Source of the DNA: Balneolia bacterium
GTDB lineage: Bacteria > Bacteroidota > Rhodothermia > Balneolales > Cyclonatronaceae
Direction: 5' to 3'
Length of the DNA stretch: 40,844 nt
Assembly (NCBI GenBank): GCA_022565795.1
Contig: JAIUMA010000028.1
Coordinates: forward strand, 1-40,844
This document shows, in pieces, positions 8,701 through 16,732 of this stretch (its first letter is position 1; each line of letters begins with the position of its first letter). The translations under genes and the position numbers were made by a program. The notes beneath the pieces were generated by a model, which saw only the letters and a program-made list of their open reading frames with translations, made no database searches and had not been told where the DNA came from.

Positions 8701-11700
8701 CTATTGGTTGATGACTCCATGCGAAGAGCCGCATACACACTGAATACGACCTTCAGACTCAGAGACGGCGTGAAAGTCGAACTGCGCATCATAACCGTCG
8801 CGCTCCCACCAGAAAGGCAGGCGCTCACGATTTACGTTTCCGATTTCATGCATGGTCTCCGCATCAAAGAGGCGGCCGTTGATCATGGTGTGAGACACAA
8901 ACTCGGTGTCCCGCAGGTTCTCGAGCGGATTTCCGTCTATCAGAATCAGATCGGCAAGTTTTCCGGTTTCGAGTGAACCAATATGATCGCCCATACCGAT
9001 GTAGCGGGCACCGTTAATCGTTGCGCTGCGAAGCGCCTGCATTTGCGACATTCCGCCTTGCTCAAACATCCAGAACTCCCAGTGTGCAGCAAGACCTTGC
9101 AGCTGTCCATGACCGCCTACGTTCACCAAAATACCCTGCTCATAGAGGTCTTTAGCAAGAGCCGCACTTTGAAAGTGCCCCGCCTCATACTCTTCGTAAG
9201 GGATCATGGTGCGGTGGCGCGAACGTGAATCCACTACGCTTCGTGGCGTGAAATTCAGCAGACGCTCTTTTTCCCAAACGTTGGTGTGCTGGTACCAGTA
9301 GTACTCACCGCTTACGCTTCCGTAATTAACGACGATGGTTGGCGTGTATCCTACAGCCGTGTTGCTCCACAGAGACATTACATCGTTGTAAACCGGATAA
9401 ATCGGAATGTTGTGCTCGATACCGGTATGACCATCAACAATCATGCTCATGTTGTGGGTGAAAGTCGATCCGCCTTCCGGAACGACCAAAATACCCTGCT
9501 CACGTGCAGCCTGCATCACCATCTGCCGCTGATCGCGCCTTGGCTGATTGTAACTCTTCACAGAGTGCGCACCAAATGCAGCGGTACGGCGAATCGCCGA
9601 GCGGGCATCATCCAGGCTGTTAATTACCGCTTTAAAGTCACCCTCTGCACCGTAAAGGATACGGCCTGTGGAGAAAATACGCGGCCCGGTCATGTGTCCG
9701 GCGCGCACCATTTCGGCCTGCGAAAAGATCATCTCGGTGTTGGAAGACGGATCATGCACGGTTGTTACTCCGTACGCCAGATTGGCGAAATACTCCCACT
9801 GCTGCTGCGGGCTAAGTCCGTCACGGAAGTTTCCGATATGGGCATGCACATCCACAATTCCCGGCATGATGGTTTTCCCTTCAGCATCGACTACGAATGC
9901 GTCGGACGGGATTTCAATATCGCCGGCAGCACCAAGGCTGTGAATCCGGTTTTGATCGATGATGATGGTGCCGTTTTCGAACACCGTGTCGTCGTCATCC
10001 ATGGTAACGATACGCGCGTTGATGAACGCAATTATGCCTTGCGGAACGTCGCTGTCTATTTCAAGCCCGATATTGATCCCCTGATTTTCTCCAAGAGGCA
10101 GTTCAGCGGTGCTGTCGCCGTTTAGGAAATCAAAAGCATCTTTGAGTGAAACACTGAAATACTCTTCACCAAGCGTCCAATGAAGCTTGTCTCCGTCGCC
10201 GGACCAGTGCAGGTTAATACCCGCATCTTCGGCCACGTGCGTTACGGGAATCGCGCGGGTATTGGCGCTGAGGCTAAGCTCACGACCAGACATCGGCATT
10301 GGAGCGATATACACCTTAAACAACTCGTTAAACGCAATCCATTTGTTATCCGGACTCGGCACAAAGTTGTTCGCGTAGGTTGATGTGAAGTGTGTGCGCT
10401 GATCATGTCCGTTCAGATCCACGCTTTGGAAAGCACGGTTGAGGTAGCTCCCACCCAGAAAGAATATTCGCTCTCCGTCAGCGCTGAAGCGAGCATCCGA
10501 GCCTCCGCGGCGAATCATGCGCTTTTCGCCACCGTCTGCCGGCATCACATAAATCCCCGGGTTGAGCGTGAATGCATGTCCCTGATGGTTGTTACCCGAC
10601 TCTCTGCGGAAAATGAGCGTTTCACCATCAGGAGAAAAGCGTGGCTCTCGAAAAATCCCTTTTTGCTCCGTAAGTTTCTCCGGCTCTGCTCCTGAACGGG
10701 TGAGATCAAGTCGATGGATTGCCCCCATGTACTCATCGGACCAGCTCACAAAAACGAGATGGTTTCCGTCTGGCGAGAACTCAGGCTCAAACTCAAACGC
10801 TCTTCCATTTGTAAGGCGCTCTGGAGTACCGTTCGGCAGAGACTTTTTCCAGAGATATCCGGCAGCGTTGAAAACAAGCATCGATCCGTCGGGAGAAGTC
10901 ACCGCATGGCGAACAGCACGCGAGGTGAAGGTGTCAGGCGCCGGATCAAATTCCGGTCTCAGAGCCTCAGCAACCTGATGCGTTGCGTTCACCGTAAACG
11001 GAATTTCAGTCAGCTCAAGGGAAGAGACGTCCAGCTTGTGAATGCCACCTTGTGCCCAAAAGATAATATGCTCGCTGTTCGGCGTCCAGCTCATATTGGT
11101 GTACGGACCAAAAATTGCCCATGCTTCCTGCTGATCTCTGCTCAGACCATCAAAAACCGGGTACTCGCGACCGGTCTCCAGCTCGCGGATAAACAGAACC
11201 GACTGTGTGCGCACACGACGTACGAAGGCAAGCTTTTCGCCATCAGGAGAAACGGTTGGCGTCATGGCTCCGCCGTTTCCGCCGGTGATGCGCATGGTCT
11301 CTCCGGTTTCACGATCATAGCGGTTAATTACGTAAATCTGGCTGTTGGGATCTTTGTTGTACTGAAACATCCCGCCCGGATAAACATCCTGGCTGTAGTA
11401 AACATACCGGCCATCAGGTGATACAAAAGGCTGGCCTAAATCCTGCTGATCGTTCATGCGCTGCACCAGCTGAATTCCCGAACCTCCGGTGATGTGGTAC
11501 ATCCAAAGCTCACCGGCCCCAAGCGAACGGGTTGATGTAAAGTGCTTACGGGCAATCAGGAAATCACCATCCGGCGACCATGAGGCATTGTTCAGAAGTC
11601 TGAAGTCTTCGCCGGTAATCTGGCGTGCATCAGACCCGTCGCGGTTCATCACCCAAATGTTGTCTCCGCCTCCTGCATCACTGGTGAAGGAAATTTTACT

Positions 11701-12036
11701 TCCGTCCGGGCTGAATCGCGGCTGAATCTCATAGGCATGCCCACTGCGCAGCGCAGTAGCTTCACCACCCTCAATCGGCATGATGTAGATATTGCCGAGC
11801 ATGTCGAATACGATGTGCGTGCCGTCGGGGCTCACATCGAGATTCATCCAGGTTCCTTCGCTGGTTGTGTAGCTGATTTCGCTGGTTGGCCAGTTATCCC
11901 ACTGTTCTCCGTCGATTTCCCACGACGCATCTTCAGCGGGTCTCCATACGTCCTGCGCTACCTGAGCACTCAGGCTGCAGCCGGCAGTAAGGATTGCCAG
12001 CCATAAGACCGTAAAACTTTTCATAAATTTGATCAT
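8701..12036 (-). CDS. Large lipoprotein: PD40/TolB-like beta-propeller fused to an amidohydrolase
   Basis: 1111 residues. A type II signal peptide ends in the lipobox LTAGC (Cys20), so the protein should be an Lgt-modified, cell-envelope lipoprotein. Residues of about 60-600 hold PD40/TolB-like propeller repeats with SPDG turns at 69, 109, 154, 206, 263, 381, 421 and 468. From about 665 a metal-dependent amidohydrolase follows: N-terminal strand region, then GIVDVHAHIG with the HxH metal pair (His731, His733), later histidines in EHNIP and GGHGQL, and the C-terminal GSLETGKLADLILIDGNPL typical of imidazolonepropionase/dihydroorotase-like enzymes. This fusion is known in several marine and soil phyla, where the substrate is mostly undefined; a peptide or cyclic amide is a guess. 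ATG 12036 is used; Met5 is an alternative. A terminator follows at 8630-8665. Confidence 0.9.
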   Translation of the reverse strand: MIKFMKSFTVLWLAILTAGCSLSAQVAQDVWRPAEDASWEIDGEQWDNWPTSEISYTTSEGTWMNLDVSPDGTHIVFDMLGNIYIMPIEGGEATALRSGHAYEIQPRFSPDGSKISFTSDAGGGDNIWVMNRDGSDARQITGEDFRLLNNASWSPDGDFLIARKHFTSTRSLGAGELWMYHITGGSGIQLVQRMNDQQDLGQPFVSPDGRYVYYSQDVYPGGMFQYNKDPNSQIYVINRYDRETGETMRITGGNGGAMTPTVSPDGEKLAFVRRVRTQSVLFIRELETGREYPVFDGLSRDQQEAWAIFGPYTNMSWTPNSEHIIFWAQGGIHKLDVSSLELTEIPFTVNATHQVAEALRPEFDPAPDTFTSRAVRHAVTSPDGSMLVFNAAGYLWKKSLPNGTPERLTNGRAFEFEPEFSPDGNHLVFVSWSDEYMGAIHRLDLTRSGAEPEKLTEQKGIFREPRFSPDGETLIFRRESGNNHQGHAFTLNPGIYVMPADGGEKRMIRRGGSDARFSADGERIFFLGGSYLNRAFQSVDLNGHDQRTHFTSTYANNFVPSPDNKWIAFNELFKVYIAPMPMSGRELSLSANTRAIPVTHVAEDAGINLHWSGDGDKLHWTLGEEYFSVSLKDAFDFLNGDSTAELPLGENQGINIGLEIDSDVPQGIIAFINARIVTMDDDDTVFENGTIIIDQNRIHSLGAAGDIEIPSDAFVVDAEGKTIMPGIVDVHAHIGNFRDGLSPQQQWEYFANLAYGVTTVHDPSSNTEMIFSQAEMVRAGHMTGPRIFSTGRILYGAEGDFKAVINSLDDARSAIRRTAAFGAHSVKSYNQPRRDQRQMVMQAAREQGILVVPEGGSTFTHNMSMIVDGHTGIEHNIPIYPVYNDVMSLWSNTAVGYTPTIVVNYGSVSGEYYWYQHTNVWEKERLLNFTPRSVVDSRSRHRTMIPYEEYEAGHFQSAALAKDLYEQGILVNVGGHGQLQGLAAHWEFWMFEQGGMSQMQALRSATINGARYIGMGDHIGSLETGKLADLILIDGNPLENLRDTEFVSHTMINGRLFDAETMHEIGNVNRERLPFWWERDGYDAQFDFHAVSESEGRIQCVCGSSHGVINQ

Positions 12037-12279
12037 ATCGTTATGTTTCTGATTGATGTAGTACTGCGCCGGAGCCGCCCTGAAGGGAGCTACACGCTTT
12101 ACGTTACTTTTTTGCCGGATCTAACATCATACGCCTCATCATCCGGATCGAACCTTACGAAAATACTAAACGCCTGCCATCAAACAAGCATCCCTCTTTC
12201 GCAATAACCTTTTTTAACACAAGCCGGCTCCCTGCCTTTTTTGTATTTTAATAAAGAAGCTATTCACCTAACCTAATCC

Positions 12280-13125
12280 ATGAAGCCTCTTAAAGTCCAG
12301 ATAATCGAGTTTTTCCTTGATCACCTCATGCGTCAGCACCATGATATTGAGCGCGATATGAGCAAAAAGTTTACTCAGCCTAATGTCATTCAGATGTATT
12401 CGCTGGATAATTATCGCAGTACGTTTCTGGAGCAGATCAAGCTTGGCAAAGAGGTCGGGCTGAGCACCGAGGAAACCTATGAGCTGGCCAGTCTCGTGCG
12501 TAAGGATGAATACATCCATTTCGAAAACTTCTCCGAATTGGGCGTAGGAGCATACGTCGCCCGGGTTGAGTTCGGGGGCGGAGTTACGGCAGGACAATAC
12601 GATTTATTTCGCTACAAAGACCACTATCTGCTCAACTCAAGATCGAAGAGCGGACACCACCACTATCGACTCGCTGCAGGCGATGAAATTGCGGCTCCGT
12701 TTTTCATGGATTTTTGTCTGCGTGAAGAATTCGGAGAGCAGGGAATCACCGATTATGCGGCGTTTCGTCCTTTGATGCTCAACGCCGGAGAGGATGTTCG
12801 AAACGAGCTGCGAACCATCTTTAGCGGCTTCATCCTGCAAAATGAGCCCAACGCCGACCAGCTTGCCGATCTGTTTACGGTGATGGCATCCGAGACCGAC
12901 TTTCAGCTTTTTGAGCAGCAGCTCCGCAGGTATAAGGAGCTGTATGATGAAGCTCCCGAGGATGCCTATACCCTGCTCAGGATGGTGACTCCCGATCCGG
13001 AGCGCATCACCTTTACATTTAAGAAAGACCAAATGGCCACCTGGCTGGAAACACTTAGCGATCAGCATATAGGGAAACTCACCGGTTATATGTTCATGGC
13101 TTTGAGCCAGCACTATCTCGCGTGA
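12280..13125 (+). CDS. Uncharacterised 281-residue cytoplasmic protein paired with a lipid kinase
   Basis: I do not recognise the family. There is no signal peptide or membrane helix. The N-terminal part (about 1-90) looks helical and charged. A glycine-rich segment (ARVEFGGGVTAGQYDLF) and the unusual SGHHHYRLAAGDEIAAPF follow at about 105-145. The rest is again helical, ending at YMFMALSQHYLA. The frame is open throughout, with codon use like the neighbours, and the TGA is one base before the ATG of the diacylglycerol-kinase-family gene, so the two are almost certainly co-transcribed and coupled. A 243-bp divergent spacer separates it from the amidohydrolase gene. It may act with the lipid kinase; nothing more specific can be supported. 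Confidence 0.75.
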   Translation: MKPLKVQIIEFFLDHLMRQHHDIERDMSKKFTQPNVIQMYSLDNYRSTFLEQIKLGKEVGLSTEETYELASLVRKDEYIHFENFSELGVGAYVARVEFGGGVTAGQYDLFRYKDHYLLNSRSKSGHHHYRLAAGDEIAAPFFMDFCLREEFGEQGITDYAAFRPLMLNAGEDVRNELRTIFSGFILQNEPNADQLADLFTVMASETDFQLFEQQLRRYKELYDEAPEDAYTLLRMVTPDPERITFTFKKDQMATWLETLSDQHIGKLTGYMFMALSQHYLA

Positions 13126-13126
13126 G

Positions 13127-14038
13127 ATGACCAAGCCAGATGACTGCCTGTTTGTCCTGAACCCTAATGCCGGCGGTGGAAAAGCCGGTCGATTCTGGGA
13201 GGTCATCACGAGTGAATACCCGTCTGTGGCAACATCAACTCTTAAGTGCGACAACCATGCGAGTCTTGCCAGGAAACTAAAAGAAACGCTTAAACCGAAC
13301 ATAAAAAGGGTAATAGCGGTGGGGGGAGACGGCAGCGTGCACCAGCTGATAAATGCTGTGATTGCCCTGGGACTTGAGAGTGAGCTTGCTGTTGGGCTTA
13401 TTCCTGCCGGAAGCGGCTCTGATCTCAGACGAAATCTCGGGATACCGAATATCAAGGATCCGGCTGCTCTTTTCCAAAGGGTGATGCGCTCCGAGACCCG
13501 CTCCACTGGTTTAATTAAAGTCGAACACGATGAGGGTGTCTTTTATTCAGTAAACATCTGCTCCGTTGGCATATCTGCAAATGTGGCTGAAGCAGTGAAC
13601 AGCGGCGTTTCCGGTAGTAATAAAAACTATATACGCACAGCTCTAAAACTTCTTCTGCATTGGAAAGGGGTACACGCCGGGACTAACCTGACTGACGCCG
13701 CCATTGATCCGGAAACATTCGATCTGATACTTTTTGCTAACGGAAGCTATTTCGGAAACGGCATCCAAATTATGCCGGGGGCATCGGTTTTCGATTCGGA
13801 GATTCGATTGCTCATCGTTCGAAAGCAACAATTACATAAACTGATGACCGCCATCACTCTTCTTCCCTTCGGAAAACACACATTCCTGTCGGGCATTGAG
13901 CAAAACACACTCACCGGCACAGCAAAAATCGCTGCTGCCGTAAACAAAACCCTTTTGATGGAGGCCGATGGCGAGCTTTACAGCTCCGGCTCGTTTCGGA
14001 TCAGTCTGGCCCCGGATGCCATCAGGCTTCTTTGCTAA
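13127..14038 (+). CDS. Diacylglycerol/sphingosine-kinase-family lipid kinase (DagK/YegS type)
   Basis: 303 residues with the DAGK catalytic motifs in order: NPNAGGGKAGRFW (about 11-23, nucleotide loop), VGGDGSVHQLINAV (GGDG phosphate-binding site), IPAGSGSDLRRNLGIP (substrate loop), and the C-terminal MEADGELY, whose Asp/Glu are catalytic in relatives. Length and motif spacing match soluble bacterial YegS/DgkB proteins, which phosphorylate diacylglycerol or related lipids. The lipid substrate is not deducible. It is coupled to the unknown gene upstream (one-base gap). It ends 270 bp before the convergent Bmp gene. Confidence 0.9.
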   Translation: MTKPDDCLFVLNPNAGGGKAGRFWEVITSEYPSVATSTLKCDNHASLARKLKETLKPNIKRVIAVGGDGSVHQLINAVIALGLESELAVGLIPAGSGSDLRRNLGIPNIKDPAALFQRVMRSETRSTGLIKVEHDEGVFYSVNICSVGISANVAEAVNSGVSGSNKNYIRTALKLLLHWKGVHAGTNLTDAAIDPETFDLILFANGSYFGNGIQIMPGASVFDSEIRLLIVRKQQLHKLMTAITLLPFGKHTFLSGIEQNTLTGTAKIAAAVNKTLLMEADGELYSSGSFRISLAPDAIRLLC

Positions 14039-14308
14039 GTTGAACAGTTATCGGATCGCCGTTTAAGGTGCGGGTCTTCAACGCTAAAATTAAACCTGAA
14101 CGGTATTCCTGTCACCTTGAAACGCATTGTTATATGGCTGATTTTGAAATACACAAAGGATTAAAAGAACGTCGAGATATAGAGTTGAAATTAGAAACTG
14201 ATTTTGTTGATTGGTAAATAGATACGCATTGCAGTTGCCTTGTCGCTATTATCATTTATCAGTCTCGGAAATACGAAAGTTTTATTTCAAATGGAAAGAC
14301 ATACATCA
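14039..14308. other. Intergenic stretch with an attC-like inverted repeat and a 27-codon ORF
   Basis: 270 bp between the convergent lipid-kinase and Bmp genes. GTTTAAGGTG (14061-14070) pairs with CACCTTGAAAC (14113-14123) apart from one bulged base. Nine bases past the right arm, after GTTATA, an ATG at 14134 opens a 27-residue AT-rich ORF (MADFEIHKGLKERRDIELK and on) that stops at 14217. ACGCATTG occurs both before it (14122-14129) and after it (14224-14231). The arrangement recalls a miniature integron cassette or the remnant of one, but no integrase and no second full recombination site is visible. No terminator was recognised. Confidence 0.35.
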
Positions 14309-15379
14309 CTAATTATCCCAACCGGTAGCAATCGCTCCGTTGATGATACCCGAGCGTATGGTTTCAAGTTCTTCCCTGATTTCATCAGACATATGCTCGC
14401 TGAAATAGTGAAACGGAGCCAGGTCTACATCGCCATTTTCCAATGTTCCATATACAAGTGTTTCTCCGTTCCAGCTTCCGTTTCGAATAAAAGTTCGAAT
14501 GAGCTCATAAACGGTGTTATCGAGATTTTTGACGCACGAGGTAAGCAGCTGACTTGCCACAGCGGGATAGCTGTACACCTGATCGGTATCCACGCCAATT
14601 GCCCAAAGCTGTCGCTCCCAAACGGCGTTCAAAGCGCCGTAGCCCGTTAAACCAGCAAACGGGAAAATCACCACAGCACCGGCATCAGCCAGTCTGTTTG
14701 CCGCCGCATAGCCTTCCTCTGGCTTCATAAAACCTGAAGTATGCTCACCAATAACCTGTACATCTGCTCCGTGCGCTTCATTAAAGAATGCGATTCCCGA
14801 CTCGAAGCCTGCACGGAATTTTTCTATTTCATCTATAGGAGGGCCGCCAACCCAGCCGGCTACGGGTGTTTCACCATTTTGCTCTCTGGACCACCATGCG
14901 GCCAGGAATCCGCTCATAAACGCTGCCTGATCAACCTGGTAAACAAAGCTGCTCAGGTTTTCGGGTGCGTCTTCAGCACGACCGTCAAGAAGTGCAAAGT
15001 GGATGTCAGGGTTATTTCTGGCGGCTTCAACTATAAAAGGTTGTGAAAGCGAACCCACACTAATTATTAAATCATATCCTTCATCCACAAAATACTGGAT
15101 GTTGTTTCGTATATCTTCCAAGTCCGCACTTTCGCGGCTTTCCGCGTGGAAATCATACGCCTGTGCAGCACGCTCAAATCCTGAAAAAGCCAGATGGTTG
15201 AAGCCACCGAAAACGAATCCACCTTCAGAGCTGACCAGTCCGATTTTGTAGGTGCTGCTATCGAAATCCTCATAATCCCGTGCGGTGGTAAACGGAGAAC
15301 TGATTAGCAGCAATAGCCCAACAGATAGAAAAACGACTGCGTGTGGAAGAGTGACGATGTTGAAGTGAGATCGTTTCAT
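14309..15379 (-). CDS. Bmp/PnrA-family ABC transporter substrate-binding protein
   Basis: 356 residues. A signal peptide (basic start, hydrophobic core at about 13-27, likely cleavage after SPFTTA) leads to a periplasmic Bmp domain: YKIGLVSSEGGFVFGGFNHLA, then DLIISVGSLSQPFIVEAA, FALLDGRA, QVDQAAFMSGFLAAW, GWVGGPPIDEIEKFRAGFESG and WAIGVDTDQ. These match the basic-membrane-protein/PnrA family, which binds purine nucleosides or other small ligands for ABC import. There is no lipobox cysteine, unlike many homologues. No permease or ATPase gene lies beside it. ATG 15379 is preceded by AAAGGTG, one of the clearest Shine-Dalgarno sites in the window. A leader of about 150 nt with several hairpins precedes it. 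Confidence 0.88.
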   Translation of the reverse strand: MKRSHFNIVTLPHAVVFLSVGLLLLISSPFTTARDYEDFDSSTYKIGLVSSEGGFVFGGFNHLAFSGFERAAQAYDFHAESRESADLEDIRNNIQYFVDEGYDLIISVGSLSQPFIVEAARNNPDIHFALLDGRAEDAPENLSSFVYQVDQAAFMSGFLAAWWSREQNGETPVAGWVGGPPIDEIEKFRAGFESGIAFFNEAHGADVQVIGEHTSGFMKPEEGYAAANRLADAGAVVIFPFAGLTGYGALNAVWERQLWAIGVDTDQVYSYPAVASQLLTSCVKNLDNTVYELIRTFIRNGSWNGETLVYGTLENGDVDLAPFHYFSEHMSDEIREELETIRSGIINGAIATGWDN

Positions 15380-15540
15380 AAAGCACCTTTTATTCTTTTT
15401 AGGATGAAGGCGATAGGGGAAGGCAACACCTGCTGCTACGCAAACAGGCTGAGTCGGAGTCTCCAGCTCCGTTACCGGCTTTAGTTAAAAGCCGTGGTCA
15501 TCGAATCGTGCAAAAACCCGGCAGATCGTTACCGGTTGAT
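15380..15540 (-). promoter_or_regulatory. Structured 5' leader of the Bmp gene
   Basis: Read on the minus strand, four possible hairpins lie in series ahead of the start codon. A bulged AACCGG/CCGGGTT stem followed by TTT resembles a terminator (15511-15537). CGGCTTT pairs with AAAGCCG (15476-15494), CGGAG with CTCCG (15455-15471), and CCTG-TGC with GCA-CAGG (15429-15448). The stretch does not match any riboswitch class I know. The remaining bases of the 313-bp gap, 15541-15649, hold an AT-rich palindrome TTAATATATTAA (15542-15553) and presumably the promoter. Confidence 0.4.
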
Positions 15541-15649
15541 ATTAATATATTAAACGGCGGCATCATTATCCATTTGTTTCATGATGAGGTGTGCTTAATG
15601 ATAAAGCTACACAGAAAAGTCAAAACGAAACATTAGGTGCCTCGAACAA

Positions 15650-15673
15650 AAAAGGCGCCCGAAGACGCCTTTT
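15650..15673 (-). terminator. Terminator after the mscS pseudogene
   Basis: AAAAGGCG at 15650-15657 pairs with CGCCTTTT at 15666-15673 across an 8-base loop. It lies 20 bp beyond the stop of the channel gene on the minus strand, and on that strand the stem ends in a run of T. It separates the channel gene from the Bmp leader. Confidence 0.8.
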
Positions 15674-15692
15674 CGTTGAAACCATAGGGAAA

Positions 15693-16541
15693 TTACTTCT
15701 CTGATTTTTCATTTTTGGAATGGTCAAAAAAGTGTACATCCCGCTGCGGAAATGGAATGGTAATACCGTTTTCATCGAACGCAGCTTTAATTTTCTCCAT
15801 ATTTTCCCAATATATAGGCCAGAAATCGGGTACCATAGCCCACACGCGGATTGACAAATCAAGACTGCTGTCGCCGAAGTTGGTAAACAATACCACCGGA
15901 GCAGGATCCGGCAAAATACGCTCATCCTGTTTCAAAACATCGAGAACTATCTGCCTCGCCTTTGGAATGCTGCTGCTGTAGCTTATTCCCACCTTCATCT
16001 CTACACGACGACGGTCTTTTTTTGTAAAGTTTACCACTTTCGAGTTAGCCAGCTGTCCGTTCGGCACGGTAATTACTTTATTATCGAACAGCTTTAGCTC
16101 GGTGTACAGGATGCTGATGTTCTCAACAAGGCCCACATCTTCGCCCCATTGAATTACATCTTATACCTTAAATGGCTTGAACGTAAGGATGATGACACCA
16201 CCTGCGAAGTTAGAAAGGCTTCCCTGAAGAGCAAGACCAATTGCCAGACCACCAGCACCAAGCAGGGCAATAAGCGAAGTGGTTTCGAAGCCAAGAATTC
16301 CCGCAACAATAATAATGAGAATCAGCTTCAGAATGAATGAGCTAAGGCTTTTAAGAAAGGATTTAAGTGATGGCTCAAACTCATACTTATCCATCACTTT
16401 CTCGAAAGCCAACATCATATAGCGAACAATCCGAAAACCAACGAACAGAATAATTACGCCTGCCAGAATGCTGAGACCAAACTCAACACTCAGCTCAATC
16501 ATTTTTTCATATATAAATTCCAGATTTAAATCTTCAAACAT
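15693..16541 (-). pseudogene. mscS: MscS-family mechanosensitive channel interrupted by an in-frame TAA
   Basis: The frame from ATG 16541 to the stop at 15693 would encode 282 residues, the size of E. coli MscS (286). Codon 127 is TAA (16161-16163). The first part has three membrane helices and the pore helix TM3 (ALLGAGGLAIGLALQGSLSNFAGG, up to FKPFKV). The second part resumes in the same frame with DVIQWGEDVGLVE, VPNGQLANSKVVNF and the full beta and alpha/beta cytoplasmic domains. The stop replaces a position that is usually glycine (FKPFKV-G-D; FRPFRAGE in E. coli). No shift of frame is needed, and the rest of the gene is intact. It is either a recent nonsense mutation, a base-calling error, or recoding. 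If the stop is real, a 126-residue fragment without the cytoplasmic cage is made. Confidence 0.88.
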
Positions 16542-16732
16542 TAGTACACTGTATTTTTAGATTAATAGTTTTTTGAATGCCAAATACGGCTTTAAAATCT
16601 GCATCATATTGCCGTTCATGAGTTAAAAAAGAAGTTAAGGGATAATCATTCCATATTAAACAAAACTGTTTTATACTGAGGCCACTCAGGTTTTTGTCTA
16701 TTCCAATTAATTGGCGGTCACCGCCCGGCTTT

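Noticed and set aside
9286-10125. 279-codon plus-strand frame inside the amidohydrolase gene
   Set aside because: Shadow of a convincing minus-strand gene with clear motifs; the frame itself shows no domain and is unusually rich in His and Arg.
12637-13506. 289-codon minus-strand frame across the unknown gene and lipid kinase
   Set aside because: It runs through the conserved kinase motifs on the other strand and has no motif of its own.
15693-16541. Frameshift in the channel gene
   Set aside because: Both halves are in the same frame (distances are multiples of three), so the lesion is a stop codon and not an indel.
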